A stretch of 49,456 nt of DNA, taken from positions 1 to 49,456 of the forward strand of contig JAKQJD010000156.1 in NCBI GenBank assembly GCA_029561355.1, read 5' to 3'. Positions 10,801-19,826 of this stretch are shown piece after piece; the stretch's first letter is position 1; each line of letters opens with the position of its first letter. A model generated the notes under the pieces. The model was given only the letters and a program-made list of their open reading frames with translations, searched no databases and had not been told where the DNA came from. Both the position numbers and the translations under genes were made by a program. The DNA comes from Bacteroidota bacterium (GTDB taxonomy: Bacteria; Bacteroidota; Bacteroidia; Chitinophagales; Saprospiraceae).

Positions 10801-12189
10801 GGAAACGTGTGCTGGAACTACCAGTTCTGCGAACCCGTGCTGGTATTGTGCGGCGGTTGTTGCGGCGGCGGGGGTGATCTGGATACCATTTCGACCCAGT
10901 TTGTGTCGCTGTCAGCCATCGGCGACCAGTGTATGGCAGCCGTTGAAATCGGCGCCATGCCGCCCTGTTTTTACGTGAATGATATTCAATGGGGCGACGG
11001 CAGCAGCACTTCAGGCGCCTTTGGGGCTGATACTTCCATCGTACATACCTATGAAACCGAAGGCCCGTTTGAGATTACCTACAACCTGGTGCAAAGCGAA
11101 CCGGGGTCGGGAACGGTGTGTACGCAGCGCGCGTTTTCGGGAAATGTGGACCCGGTTTGCCAGATAATCTGCGCTTGCCTGGGCTTTGGCAACCTAGTCC
11201 TGACACCTGGGCCGGCAGGAGGATCGCTGAATGTAACTTGTGGCACTGACATTGTGATGCCCTGCCAGCCGGGCGTCACGTATAATCTCACCGGTACGAT
11301 GCCCTGTGCATGTATTGGATGGACGTCTGTCATCAACTGGCAATTGTTCGGTCCGCAGGGCCTGGTGGACGCGGGAAGTACCATTGGTAATCCGGCGTTC
11401 AGTATCCCGCTGCCTTCAGGGTATTTCTACACAGCCGGAACGTATTCCCTGGTCATGTCCGGAAACTGTGCCACCACGTGTCCGTGTACGATTTATTTTG
11501 TCATATCCCAGCCTTGCCCGGCGCTTTGCCCTTGCGATCTCGCTGATTTTCAGGCAGATGTAGCGGCAGGTTTTTCCACCAAGTATTATCTGATCAACTG
11601 CAAAGTATGTTTCAAACCAGCAGCCCTGGGCATTTGCGATATGGTGGAATGGTCGGTCGATAACGCTCCGTACAGCGCAGCGATACCCGGCACTCAGCAA
11701 TATTGTTTCAATTTCAGCGGCAATGGCACGCATACCATTCAAATGCGGGTAACGCGCAAAAAAGGTGTGAACCTCATTTGCGAAACTTTCACATTCCAGA
11801 AAACGATCACGATAAACTGTTTGCCCATCCTTGTCTCCACGGGTCCGAGAACGTATTTCCCATGGTCACAGGGACCTCCAAGGCCGCTGGTTCCCGATCA
11901 AGAAACGGAGGAACGAAGCACAACTCCGGAATGGGCTGACATGACGGTGCTTCACATTTTCCCCAACCCTAATTTCGGCACATTCAGTGTAGATCTGCCC
12001 GAACCGGCACTGGAAGGCATGCGGTTCCGCCTGATGAGTCCGACCGGCCGGATAGTCGGCGAACAAACATTACAGGCAGGCAGTACACAGCAAACCGTTC
12101 AGGCGAAGGACCTTCCCGGCGGGATCTATTTCCTGCAACTGCTGTGGGAGGGCAAGATGATTGCAGTGGAAAAATTTGTGAAACAATAA
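7846..12189 (+). CDS. Giant modular Cys-rich T9SS cargo, paralog 1 (1447 aa)
   Basis: Signal peptide 1-25 (ends SLQAQ). Reading the repeats by eye gives the order: module C (26-140), SdrD/Cna-B-like beta domain (143-235, VKITNLPDW), module C (about 245-365), PKD (372-450, WNFGDGTRDS), module C (455-575), then alternating Cys-rich 'A' modules (start CLGFxNL, end CxCxIYFxI) and PKD-like 'B' modules (WGDxxxxTGP, HTY, GTYT). It ends in a T9SS type A tail (IFPNPNFGTFSVDL, DLPGGIYFLQL). It carries one B module (about DNA 10850-11165) that the neighbour paralog lacks. Cys density suggests disulfide stabilisation outside the cell. Probable adhesin or surface-layer protein; no enzyme motif is visible. 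Confidence 0.88.
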   Translation: MKRTTFFILAFLLFFFAGADSLQAQSGCSGINFNVQIIGPCHYRLIVTNTSNCFPFLHLVLDNGAFENWQAANGWSAEQIEPAYVILTPNSGQIPTGASTPFDFFLPQGIAPTLIITWDDTCPPGKGCFAEVPLESCFIPADACITGVNYVDVECAHLPYSSQPKLSGRTITLLDAMGNTVQTTTTNATGAYSFCDLPAGNYVVKITNLPDWTSSVPASGQYAVTLEQSQTLVRNFGSCRVNCLCGSVTTIVTPATSGLNSCCYSLSTQGLNGGGFCYQFVDLQVDAGQFISPSSVPVGWTYNQINPQYIHVIPPTGFIPIGTTQAGTFCVSGASPHHITATAGFNDSGGLHECPTLFNFNCTNIVDPCPTSSPRITHTAGNPDAFSGEIDLNPGTSVVSAVWNFGDGTRDSSCCLGDISHLFEPGTYDVCLAVTTANGEGETCTSSVCVTVVVTPLSSPCDDISALLLATGTGTCCFNLDLQNAAANTFTGIDVTLSSGSFVNSPFGSGWNIGLNGSMASLTPTAGGFLATGPDIPVTICDPGGTSPYTVKVDYTYNGGVCHQTLTMDCDPANCTCLGFQNLEFYNLFNLPDMPATCGDTVDLPCIQYESDYSFQGNFYCQGNCNPALSYNIMGPNGSVLSGASVGTYFVIPNFKFLPGDYQLLLQGSCGGSSCTCIVYFTIPDCPCCSQTSADFNQTVNLATTVTQDPANCKAMMQIGNLPCQSVDWIDWGDQNISTGPFLSGTMPMHAYTHGGVYTITYQVTELNPLTGQVCYQQQFLQTIVMDCDCSCGAYTMEIRLGGAQNQPVVCGQTIQVALNQNVALYPNFQCQGAFCESSELVTWRLNGPTPTQGGSDLATPAFSVSALAPGSFSTPGLYHLYMYAVCGLQDTCWCDLYFQVADPCCTDQATFLAAAAGVQTNGILGDCTIGMEATGLTDCMRITYDWGDNQTTGPVSGNNVPVTHTYLLPGTYTVCHTIEEIDFFGNVCWNYQFCEPVLVLCGGCCGGGGDLDTISTQFVSLSAIGDQCMAAVEIGAMPPCFYVNDIQWGDGSSTSGAFGADTSIVHTYETEGPFEITYNLVQSEPGSGTVCTQRAFSGNVDPVCQIICACLGFGNLVLTPGPAGGSLNVTCGTDIVMPCQPGVTYNLTGTMPCACIGWTSVINWQLFGPQGLVDAGSTIGNPAFSIPLPSGYFYTAGTYSLVMSGNCATTCPCTIYFVISQPCPALCPCDLADFQADVAAGFSTKYYLINCKVCFKPAALGICDMVEWSVDNAPYSAAIPGTQQYCFNFSGNGTHTIQMRVTRKKGVNLICETFTFQKTITINCLPILVSTGPRTYFPWSQGPPRPLVPDQETEERSTTPEWADMTVLHIFPNPNFGTFSVDLPEPALEGMRFRLMSPTGRIVGEQTLQAGSTQQTVQAKDLPGGIYFLQLLWEGKMIAVEKFVKQ

Positions 12190-12204
12190 AAGAAATGTTC
12201 CCCG

Positions 12205-12255
12205 GCGGGTCGTGCCTGACGTGTAGTGTTGGGCGGCGGCCCGCTTTTATTTTCT
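12205..12255 (+). terminator. Hairpin plus T-rich run after paralog 1
   Basis: GCGGGTC (12205-12211) pairs with GGCCCGC (12238-12244) with one G-U pair, followed at once by TTTTATTTTC. The same arrangement follows paralog 2 at 16608. This fits an intrinsic terminator or processing hairpin between the two tandem paralogs. Confidence 0.55.
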
Positions 12256-12369
12256 TAAAAAAACCTGATTTTCCTTTTGTTAAACCTGCCCTGCTCGGGC
12301 ATGTTGCCGCACAGTTCACACTGCCGGTCGACATTGCCCATTCTTCTTTTTATCAATACCACCACCGTT

Positions 12370-12515
12370 TGGTTTCGGCGCCTTGGCAGGGCCTTCTAAA
12401 GATAAACCGCGCTTACCGAATCTCCTTTTTTTCTCACCGCTTATCTTTAATGTAGGGCCTGGGGTCATTAAAACGGGAGAACGTGAGCCGGAAGGGAGAT
12501 TTTTGAAGATAAGAA
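12370..12515 (+). promoter_or_regulatory. Leader region B, homologous to 1362-1505
   Basis: This copy of the shared leader lies just before paralog 2. It contains an inverted pair TAAAGATAA / TTATCTTTA (about 12395 and 12441) flanking the T-run block; the first copy has a degenerate version of the right half. TATCTTTA at 12442-12449 differs by one base from the TAnnTTTG -7 box. Together with the upstream hairpin, this suggests paralog 2 starts a separate transcript. The bases between 12256 and 12370 show nothing I recognise. Confidence 0.55.
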
Positions 12516-12539
12516 AATTTTAAACCCTTCTTCCATTCA

Positions 12540-15500
12540 ATGAAGTTCACCCTATTTACCATTCTTACCATCCTGTATTTTTTTTTCACGGCCACCAGCC
12601 CAATACAATCCCAAAGCGGCTGCTCCGGCATCAACTTCAATGTACAGATCATCGGTCCCTGCCATTACCGGCTGATTGTAACCAATACTTCGAATTGTTT
12701 CCCGTTTCTCTATCTGGTGCTCAACGAAGGAGAATTCGAAAACTGGCACGCGACGAACGGCTGGTCGGCTGAACAGATCGAGCCTGCCTACGTGGTACTG
12801 ACGCACAGCAGCGGGCAGATTCCCACAGGCGCCAGCACCCCTTTCGATTTTTTTCTACCCCAGGGTATCGCTCCGGTGCTCACCCTTTCCTGGGACGACA
12901 CCTGTCCGCCCGGCAAGGGTTGTTTTGCAGAAGTGCCGCTGGAAAGTTGTTTTATCCCTGCCGACGCCTGCATCACCGGCGTCAACTACGTGGACGTGGA
13001 ATGCACGCATTTGCCGTATACCAACCAGCCCAAACTTTCCGATCGTACGGTCAGGCTGCTGGACGCCATGGGAAATACCTTACAAACAACTACCACCAAT
13101 GCCACAGGCGCTTATTCGTTCTGCGACCTGCCGGCGGGCAATTACGTGGTAAAAATCACGAATCCAGCCGACTGGACGGCCGGTGTGCCGGCCAGCGGCC
13201 AGTATGCCGTGACGCTGGGCCAGTCGCAAACGCTGGTCCGTAATTTCGGCAGTTGCCGGGTGAACTGTCTGTGCAGTTCGGTCGTAACAACCGTAACACA
13301 AGGCCTGTCCGGCGGCCCGAATCAATGCTGTTACAGTTTGACTACGCAGGGTTTGAATGGAGGCGCTTACTGTTTTCAGTTTGTCGACCTACAGGTAGAT
13401 GCAGGACAGTTTATTTCTCCTTCCACCGTACAAGCAGGATGGGTTTTCAACCAGATTGGTCCGCAGTACATTCAGGTCATTCCGCCCACCGGATTTGTCC
13501 CGACCGGCACGTCGCTGGCCGGTGCTTTTTGCGTTTCGGGAGTCAGCCCGCACCACATTACGGCGACGGCCGGTTTCAATGACAGCGCCGGCGCGCACGA
13601 ATGCTCAACCCTGTTTAATTTCAATTGCAGCAATATTGTGAATCCCTGCCCTACTTCGACGCCGCGTATCACACACGTGGCCGGTAATCCGGATGCCTTT
13701 TCCGGAGAAGTCGACCTGAATCCCGGAACCTCCGTCATTTCGGCGGTATGGGATTTCGGCGACGGCACACGGGATTCCAGTTGCTGCCTGGGCGACGTGT
13801 CGCACCTGTTCGAGCCGGGCACGTACAATGTTTGCCTGGCGGTCAGGACAGCCAACGGAGCGGGTGAAACCTGCAACAGTAGCGTTTGTACGGAGGTAGT
13901 GGTAACCCCGCTGACCAGCCCCTGCGATGATGTAAACGTCTTTCTGACGAACTCCGCGATCGGCAACTGCTGTTTTGACCTTAACCTTTTTAATACGGCC
14001 GACGCCACTTTCACCAGCGTCGACATCACCCTGAGTTCGGGTAATTTTGTCAATTCTGTGTTCGGCAGCGGCCTGTGGGATTTCAATGTGAATGGAAATA
14101 TGGCTTCGATCACGCAGTCGGGCGGCGGATTGTTTCCCATCGGGTCGTACATTCCGGTCACGATCTGTGATCCGGGCGGCGTAAACCCGTATACCGTGGA
14201 CGTTGATTTTCCATACAACGGCGGCGCCTGCCACCAGACGCTGATCATGGATTGTGCTCCCACCAACTGCAGCTGCTCGGGGTTCCAGAATCTGGCGTTT
14301 TACAATTTTGGGAACATCCCGGATATTCCCGTCGCTTGTAATGGCACGATCACATTGCCGTGCGTCCCCTCCGATGGGGGATACTGGTTTCGGGGTGATT
14401 TTTCCTGTCAGGGCAACTGCATACCGACGGTCAACTACAACATATCAAGCCTGAACGGATACACATTCAGCGGCAGCGTGTCCGGTACTTCTTCTTTCAT
14501 CGCGCTTACCGGTTTACCGCTTGGGCCCGGCGATTATCAAATGACGCTGAGCGGCCTGTGCGGTGGAAACACCTGCACTTGCGTCATTAATTTTACCGTA
14601 CCCAACAATTGCGGGTGCTGTTCGCAAAGTCCGCTGGATTTTAGTTATACGGTAGATGGTGGAGTCAATATTTCACACAGCCTGTCGGATTGTAAAGCCG
14701 TGGTAGTGCAAATCGGCAACCTGCCTTGCCAGCGCGTCGACTGGATAGACTGGGGCGATCTGAACATCAGTACAGGCCCTTTTACTTCCGGCGCAGCGTT
14801 CACACACAATTACACACAAAATGGAACGTATACTATCACTTACCAGGTCACGGAAATCAATCCGGTCACCGGCGGTATTTGTTATCAACAGATTTTTATC
14901 GGAATTCGTACGATACACTGTCCCTGTTCCTGCGGCACTTTCGACATGCAACTCAGTGTAGCGGGCAGCCCTGCTCAAACCGTGCTCTGCGGCAGTACCT
15001 GGACGCTTGGACTGAACGAACCCTTTACGCTCTCCACGGCATTCCAATGCCAGGGCAATTTCTGCCCGCCCACTGCACAGGTCGACTGGGTTTTGACCGG
15101 ACCGGGCGGCAACCAGCTCGGGAGCGCGACGGCTACACCCGGATTTGTCATAACTCCGGTCAATCCGGGTGACTTTGCGCTACCAGGGCTGTATACACTT
15201 ACCTTAACCAGTCATTGCGATCAAAACCAGTGCAACTGTGTCATCTATTTCCAGGTAACCGATCCCTGTTGCACCAGCCAGGCAATTTTCCTGGCCGAAG
15301 CAGCGAACGTACAGACCAACAGGGTCGTGAACCACTGCTCCATCAGCATGGAAGCGGTGGGAATGACGGGGTGTATGCAAATCACTTATGACTGGGGCGA
15401 CGGGCAAACGACCGGACCAATCACCGGAAACAATGTGCCCGTGAACCACACCTACACGGTGCCGGGCACTTACAATGTGTGTTATACCATCGAACAAATC

Positions 15501-16592
15501 GACTTTTTTGGCAACGTGTGCTGGAACTACCAGTACTGTGAGCAGGTAACAGCATCTTGCCAAAACGCCTGTCCTTGCCTGGGCTTTAGCAATCTTGTAC
15601 TTACGCCCGGACCCACCGGAGGGCCGTTGAATGTCAATTGCAGTGATAATATCATACAGTCTTGCCAGCCGGGTGTCACGTATACTCTTACCGGCACGAT
15701 GCCCTGCGGATGTGTTGGATCGACGTCAGTCATCAACTGGCAGTTGTTCGGACCGCAGGGGCTAGTGGACGCGGGCAGCACTATCGGCAACCCGGCATTC
15801 ACTATCCCGCTGCCTTCGGGATATTTCTACGCGGCCGGAACGTACTCTCTGGTTATGTCCGGAAACTGTACCGACATGTGTCCTTGTACGATTTATTTTG
15901 CCATATCCCAGCCCTGCCCGGCGCTTTGCCCTTGTGATCTGGCCGATTTCCAGGCAGACGTGGCAGCGGGATTTTTTACTAAAAATTATTTCGTCAACTG
16001 CAAATCATGTTTCAAAGGAAAAGACCTGGGCGCCTGCGATATGGTGGAATGGTCGGTCGACAACGCCCCGTACAGCGCACCGATCCCGGGCACCCAGCAA
16101 TATTGTTTCAACTTCAGCGGCAATGGTACACATGACATTAAAATGCGGGTAACACGCAAAAAAGGAGTGAACCTTATTTGCGGAGTCGCTACGTTCCAGA
16201 AAACGATTACCGTAAACTGTTTACCTATCATCGTTACACATGGCCCGAGAAATTATTCTCCTGTAAGCTCCGATGGGCCCACCAGACCGCTGGCGCCGCA
16301 TGATGCAATGGAGCAACGAAACACGGTTGCGGAGTGGGCTGAAGTAACGGCCATCCGCATTTTCCCCAACCCCAATTTCGGTACGTTCAGCGTCGAACTG
16401 CCCGAACCGGCACTGGAAGGCATGCGATTCCGGCTGATGAGTCCGACCGGCCGGATGGTCGGCGAACAAACGCTACAGGCAGGCAATACGCAGCAAACCG
16501 TTCAGGCTAAAGATCTTCCCGGAGGAATCTATTTCCTGCAATTGCTGTGGGAAGGCAACATGATTGCGGTGGAAAAATTTGTGAAACAATAA
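12540..16592 (+). CDS. Giant modular Cys-rich T9SS cargo, paralog 2 (1350 aa)
   Basis: Tandem paralog of the preceding gene, very similar over the N-terminal ~240 and C-terminal ~300 residues and more divergent in the middle. The signal peptide ends SPIQSQ. Domain order is the same (C, SdrD-B, C, PKD, C, then alternating A and B modules), but one ~97-residue PKD-like B module is absent: the sequence passes from CEQVTASCQNA straight to CPCLGFSNL. The T9SS type A tail (IFPNPNFGTFSVELPEPA, DLPGGIYFLQL) is nearly identical. Its upstream leader matches that of the gene at 1520 rather than that of paralog 1, so the locus looks mosaic. Function beyond surface exposure is not visible. Confidence 0.88.
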   Translation: MKFTLFTILTILYFFFTATSPIQSQSGCSGINFNVQIIGPCHYRLIVTNTSNCFPFLYLVLNEGEFENWHATNGWSAEQIEPAYVVLTHSSGQIPTGASTPFDFFLPQGIAPVLTLSWDDTCPPGKGCFAEVPLESCFIPADACITGVNYVDVECTHLPYTNQPKLSDRTVRLLDAMGNTLQTTTTNATGAYSFCDLPAGNYVVKITNPADWTAGVPASGQYAVTLGQSQTLVRNFGSCRVNCLCSSVVTTVTQGLSGGPNQCCYSLTTQGLNGGAYCFQFVDLQVDAGQFISPSTVQAGWVFNQIGPQYIQVIPPTGFVPTGTSLAGAFCVSGVSPHHITATAGFNDSAGAHECSTLFNFNCSNIVNPCPTSTPRITHVAGNPDAFSGEVDLNPGTSVISAVWDFGDGTRDSSCCLGDVSHLFEPGTYNVCLAVRTANGAGETCNSSVCTEVVVTPLTSPCDDVNVFLTNSAIGNCCFDLNLFNTADATFTSVDITLSSGNFVNSVFGSGLWDFNVNGNMASITQSGGGLFPIGSYIPVTICDPGGVNPYTVDVDFPYNGGACHQTLIMDCAPTNCSCSGFQNLAFYNFGNIPDIPVACNGTITLPCVPSDGGYWFRGDFSCQGNCIPTVNYNISSLNGYTFSGSVSGTSSFIALTGLPLGPGDYQMTLSGLCGGNTCTCVINFTVPNNCGCCSQSPLDFSYTVDGGVNISHSLSDCKAVVVQIGNLPCQRVDWIDWGDLNISTGPFTSGAAFTHNYTQNGTYTITYQVTEINPVTGGICYQQIFIGIRTIHCPCSCGTFDMQLSVAGSPAQTVLCGSTWTLGLNEPFTLSTAFQCQGNFCPPTAQVDWVLTGPGGNQLGSATATPGFVITPVNPGDFALPGLYTLTLTSHCDQNQCNCVIYFQVTDPCCTSQAIFLAEAANVQTNRVVNHCSISMEAVGMTGCMQITYDWGDGQTTGPITGNNVPVNHTYTVPGTYNVCYTIEQIDFFGNVCWNYQYCEQVTASCQNACPCLGFSNLVLTPGPTGGPLNVNCSDNIIQSCQPGVTYTLTGTMPCGCVGSTSVINWQLFGPQGLVDAGSTIGNPAFTIPLPSGYFYAAGTYSLVMSGNCTDMCPCTIYFAISQPCPALCPCDLADFQADVAAGFFTKNYFVNCKSCFKGKDLGACDMVEWSVDNAPYSAPIPGTQQYCFNFSGNGTHDIKMRVTRKKGVNLICGVATFQKTITVNCLPIIVTHGPRNYSPVSSDGPTRPLAPHDAMEQRNTVAEWAEVTAIRIFPNPNFGTFSVELPEPALEGMRFRLMSPTGRMVGEQTLQAGNTQQTVQAKDLPGGIYFLQLLWEGNMIAVEKFVKQ

Positions 16593-16607
16593 AAGAAATG
16601 TTCCCCG

Positions 16608-16661
16608 GCGGGTCGTGCCTGACGTTTTTCGATGGGCGGCGGCCCGCCTTTTATTTTTTTC
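16608..16661 (+). terminator. Hairpin plus T-rich run after paralog 2
   Basis: GCGGGTC (16608-16614) pairs with GGCCCGC (16641-16647), followed by CTTTTATTTTTTT. It is homologous to the hairpin after paralog 1, including the first ~25 bases after each stop codon. It overlaps an alternative GTG start for the next gene, which argues for the downstream ATG at 16678. Confidence 0.6.
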
Positions 16662-16677
16662 AAACCTGTTATTTGAA

Positions 16678-19600
16678 ATGAAACCATCCCCGAACCTTAC
16701 TCTTTTGATCTTCATCCTGGCTGTCCACACACTTCAGGCACAGTGGCAGGAAATTCCGACGCCGGTGGGCGGAACGGCACTTTCACTTGCCCGGCAAAAC
16801 GGTGTGTTTTTTGCCGGGAGCTGGAGCCATGTTTTTCGCTCTTTTGACGGCGCTTTGTGGTCAAGAATGGGAGATTTACCTCCATCATATGGCAGTTCTT
16901 ACGAATTGCGTGCGGAAGGCGACCGTATTTATGCACATTTGTACGAGGCCTTCGGGCAACCGATCCATTCGCAGGCAGTTTATTATTCCACCGACCAGGG
17001 CGATCACTGGACCTCCATTCCCATCGGCAACGACAGCAAACGCATTTTTTTTAGCGGCCAGCGTATTTTCAGGGTAGATAACACCAACAGGCTGTATGCA
17101 TGCGACGACAATGGAAATTGCCAACTGGTATGGATACAACCCGAATCTACCCCGAACAATACCATTCTGGACATAGAACCGTGGAATGGAAAATTGCTGA
17201 TGTATACCGTCAACAACCTGTGGTCGTCCGTAGATACCGGTCTTACCTGGGTGCCGGTTACGAACGGGCTCCTCGCTATGTCTATGCCCGTGGAAGCGCC
17301 CGAGTCGCAGATGTATACTGCGGGGCCAAATATTTTACTGAATTCGGGTGTGCTGAAACTGGTTTCACAGGACAGTGGTTATACGTTCCATTTCATCGAG
17401 CCGAAGAATATCGACGGTCGTTTTTATGATATGGCCGCGTTTCAGGATAAATTGTATTTCGCGCACCTGGGCAATTATTACGTTTCTACCGACGGAGGGT
17501 TAAGCTGGGAATTGCGCGACTGGCCGCCGGTAGCTTCTTTTGTTACGGATGGCGACACGCTTTGGGCGGGCGGCTACAGCGGCATCTATAAATCGACCGA
17601 TGGCGAGCACTGGACCTTCAGCGGTAAAAACATACTGGAACTCTACAGTGGAGCGATCGAGGAAGTGCTGGCATTTGAAGGAGGAATGGCCGTACAGGCG
17701 CCGGATGGAACGCTGTATGTGAGTAAAGACGGCGGCCAGTCTTTCGAATTCATTACCAACGGCACATTCGATCCGATGCTCGTGACTGATAGCGGCAACA
17801 TCATTGTACAGCCTTACCGGTACAACATCGCAAATTCGACCCTCGATACACTCACCATTCCGGGCACGGCGGATGCTTATTATTATACCTACTGTTATGG
17901 CGACGGACAATTACTGGCTACGCGGGATTACCAGAATTTGTTCTGGCGCTCGCTCGACGACGGTACAACCTGGGATTCCATCCCAATCAACACCACCGAC
18001 ATACCGTATCAGGCCGGGTTGATCGACAACAAACTTTTCCTGACGTTTCAAACGAACGGAAACGTCAATATGTCCGATGACCTCGGGCAAACCTGGGTTG
18101 ATTTCAGGTCGGGCCTTTCCGTCAACGATGCCTATGCCCCATACAAACAATTGTTCCGGATCGGAGATATCCTGCTGCTACAGGCGACGGATTCCACATA
18201 CCGATACACCCCCGCCGGCTGGGCAAGGTGGTCGAAAAGCGAGGTGCACTGGACAGGAGATGACGGACGTTATTTCGGCGGGGTAGCAGGTCTCGAACCT
18301 GCCTTGCTGGCCGCGAACGCTGATGCGTCGGTGGTGACGCACCTGGAATCCACCAACCCGATGATCAATCTCACACACCCCGTTTCATATAGCAACAACG
18401 TATTGTATACTATCGGGCAATCAGGTTTTTCACCGCTGGCGTACCCAGTTATTTATACGCTCGATGTAGAAGCGTTCGAAAACAGCATCGTGTCCGGAAA
18501 GGTTTTTCTGGATGCCGACAGCGATACCCTGTTCGATCCGGAAGAAACGCCTTTGGCAGGCAATATCGTTTCTGGCAACCCGTCCGGGACGGTGGCGACC
18601 AGCAGTAGTACCGGACATTTCTCCTTCCTGGTTTGGCAACCAGGCGACACCCTACAGCCGCAATTGCCTTCGCCACATTACACGGCACAACCACCCTATC
18701 GCATTGTAAATCAACCAGATACAGACCTGGATTTCGCCCTTCAACCCAAACCGGACGAACTGGATTATGCGATTCACGCTACGGCACACAACGTATTCCG
18801 GCCGGGTTTTGAAACGAACATCACCCTCACCTGTAGCAACCCCGGCACAGTAGCGGAAGATTTTGCCGTGCGGGTAGTATTACCCGCTTACATGCATTTA
18901 CAAACTGCCTCGCCTGTGCAGGCCGGCATTGTCGAAGACACCATTACCTGGACCCTGCCTGCTTTGCAGTCTCTAAGCAGTACCGGTATCCTCCTTACGG
19001 TGAGAACGGAAACCTTCGCGCCGCTCAATGACACCTTCGATATTCGGGCTACAATTGGGCCTGTTGATACCGACCTCGATACGCTGAACAACGTCGGTAT
19101 CATCCACGACCGGGTGGTCGGGTCATACGATCCCAACGATAAAACGGTGTTTCCGGAAACACTTACGCCCCAGCAACTTGCCGCAGGTGAAACGCTGACG
19201 TACAGAATACGTTTCCAGAATACGGGCACCTTTCCTGCAAGCATCGTACGTGTGCTGGATACGCTGCCCGCCGGACTGGATGTAAGCACGCTGAAAATCC
19301 TGTCGGCCAGCCACCCCATGCACTGGACTTTAAAGGGGAATTCCATCCTGGAGTTCGTTTTTCCTGATATCAACCTGCCCGACAGCATCAGCAACGAACC
19401 GGGCAGCCACGGGTTTGTGCTATTTTCCGTACAGGCCCAACCCAGCCTGCCGGTTGGTACTTCCATTGATAATCAGGCGGCTATTTACTTTGATTTCAAC
19501 GTGCCGGTGTTTACCAATTTTGCACAAATACTTGTAAAACAGTCTGTTGGAACAACTTCCGCTTCGCTACCCCACTCCGGCATACGCCTCGTACCCAACC

Positions 19601-19818
19601 CCGCCTCGAATGTGGTGCGGATATTTTTTGATGAAAAAACGGAAGCGAGCGCCTTCATCCGCTTGTTCAACGCGAGCGGGCAGCTGGTGCTGCAAAAACA
19701 TGCCGGCGCTGGGATGGACAGTTATACAATCGATGTGTCTGCATTGCCCGCAGGAACATACCTGGTGAAGGTATCAGGCAGAAGAGAATCAACAGCACTG
19801 TTATTGAAAACCCCCTGA
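16678..19818 (+). CDS. T9SS-secreted beta-propeller protein with DUF7619-type repeat domain
   Basis: I start at ATG 16678, which gives a clean signal peptide (MKPSPNLTLLIF...LQAQ); the longer GTG frame from 16615 would begin inside a terminator. The 1046-aa product has BNR/sortilin-like propeller repeats over about residues 25-600 (STDQGDHW, SSVDTGLTW, VSTDGGLSWE, KSTDGEHW, VSKDGGQSFEF). An SdrD-like stretch follows (about 605-690, GKVFLDADSDTLFDPEE), then a conserved-repeat/DUF7619-like domain (about 810-955, GSYDPNDKTVFP to IYFDFNVPVFTN) and a T9SS tail (RLVPNPASNVVRIFF, LPAGTYLVKV). The propeller could bind glycans or proteins; I see no sialidase catalytic set. The next gene begins 8 bases after its stop. 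Confidence 0.87.
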   Translation: MKPSPNLTLLIFILAVHTLQAQWQEIPTPVGGTALSLARQNGVFFAGSWSHVFRSFDGALWSRMGDLPPSYGSSYELRAEGDRIYAHLYEAFGQPIHSQAVYYSTDQGDHWTSIPIGNDSKRIFFSGQRIFRVDNTNRLYACDDNGNCQLVWIQPESTPNNTILDIEPWNGKLLMYTVNNLWSSVDTGLTWVPVTNGLLAMSMPVEAPESQMYTAGPNILLNSGVLKLVSQDSGYTFHFIEPKNIDGRFYDMAAFQDKLYFAHLGNYYVSTDGGLSWELRDWPPVASFVTDGDTLWAGGYSGIYKSTDGEHWTFSGKNILELYSGAIEEVLAFEGGMAVQAPDGTLYVSKDGGQSFEFITNGTFDPMLVTDSGNIIVQPYRYNIANSTLDTLTIPGTADAYYYTYCYGDGQLLATRDYQNLFWRSLDDGTTWDSIPINTTDIPYQAGLIDNKLFLTFQTNGNVNMSDDLGQTWVDFRSGLSVNDAYAPYKQLFRIGDILLLQATDSTYRYTPAGWARWSKSEVHWTGDDGRYFGGVAGLEPALLAANADASVVTHLESTNPMINLTHPVSYSNNVLYTIGQSGFSPLAYPVIYTLDVEAFENSIVSGKVFLDADSDTLFDPEETPLAGNIVSGNPSGTVATSSSTGHFSFLVWQPGDTLQPQLPSPHYTAQPPYRIVNQPDTDLDFALQPKPDELDYAIHATAHNVFRPGFETNITLTCSNPGTVAEDFAVRVVLPAYMHLQTASPVQAGIVEDTITWTLPALQSLSSTGILLTVRTETFAPLNDTFDIRATIGPVDTDLDTLNNVGIIHDRVVGSYDPNDKTVFPETLTPQQLAAGETLTYRIRFQNTGTFPASIVRVLDTLPAGLDVSTLKILSASHPMHWTLKGNSILEFVFPDINLPDSISNEPGSHGFVLFSVQAQPSLPVGTSIDNQAAIYFDFNVPVFTNFAQILVKQSVGTTSASLPHSGIRLVPNPASNVVRIFFDEKTEASAFIRLFNASGQLVLQKHAGAGMDSYTIDVSALPAGTYLVKVSGRRESTALLLKTP

Positions 19819-19826
19819 AACAAAAG

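Noticed and set aside
16615..16677. Upstream GTG start for the propeller gene
   Set aside because: It lies within a terminator-like hairpin shared with the preceding paralog, and ATG 16678 gives a clean signal peptide.
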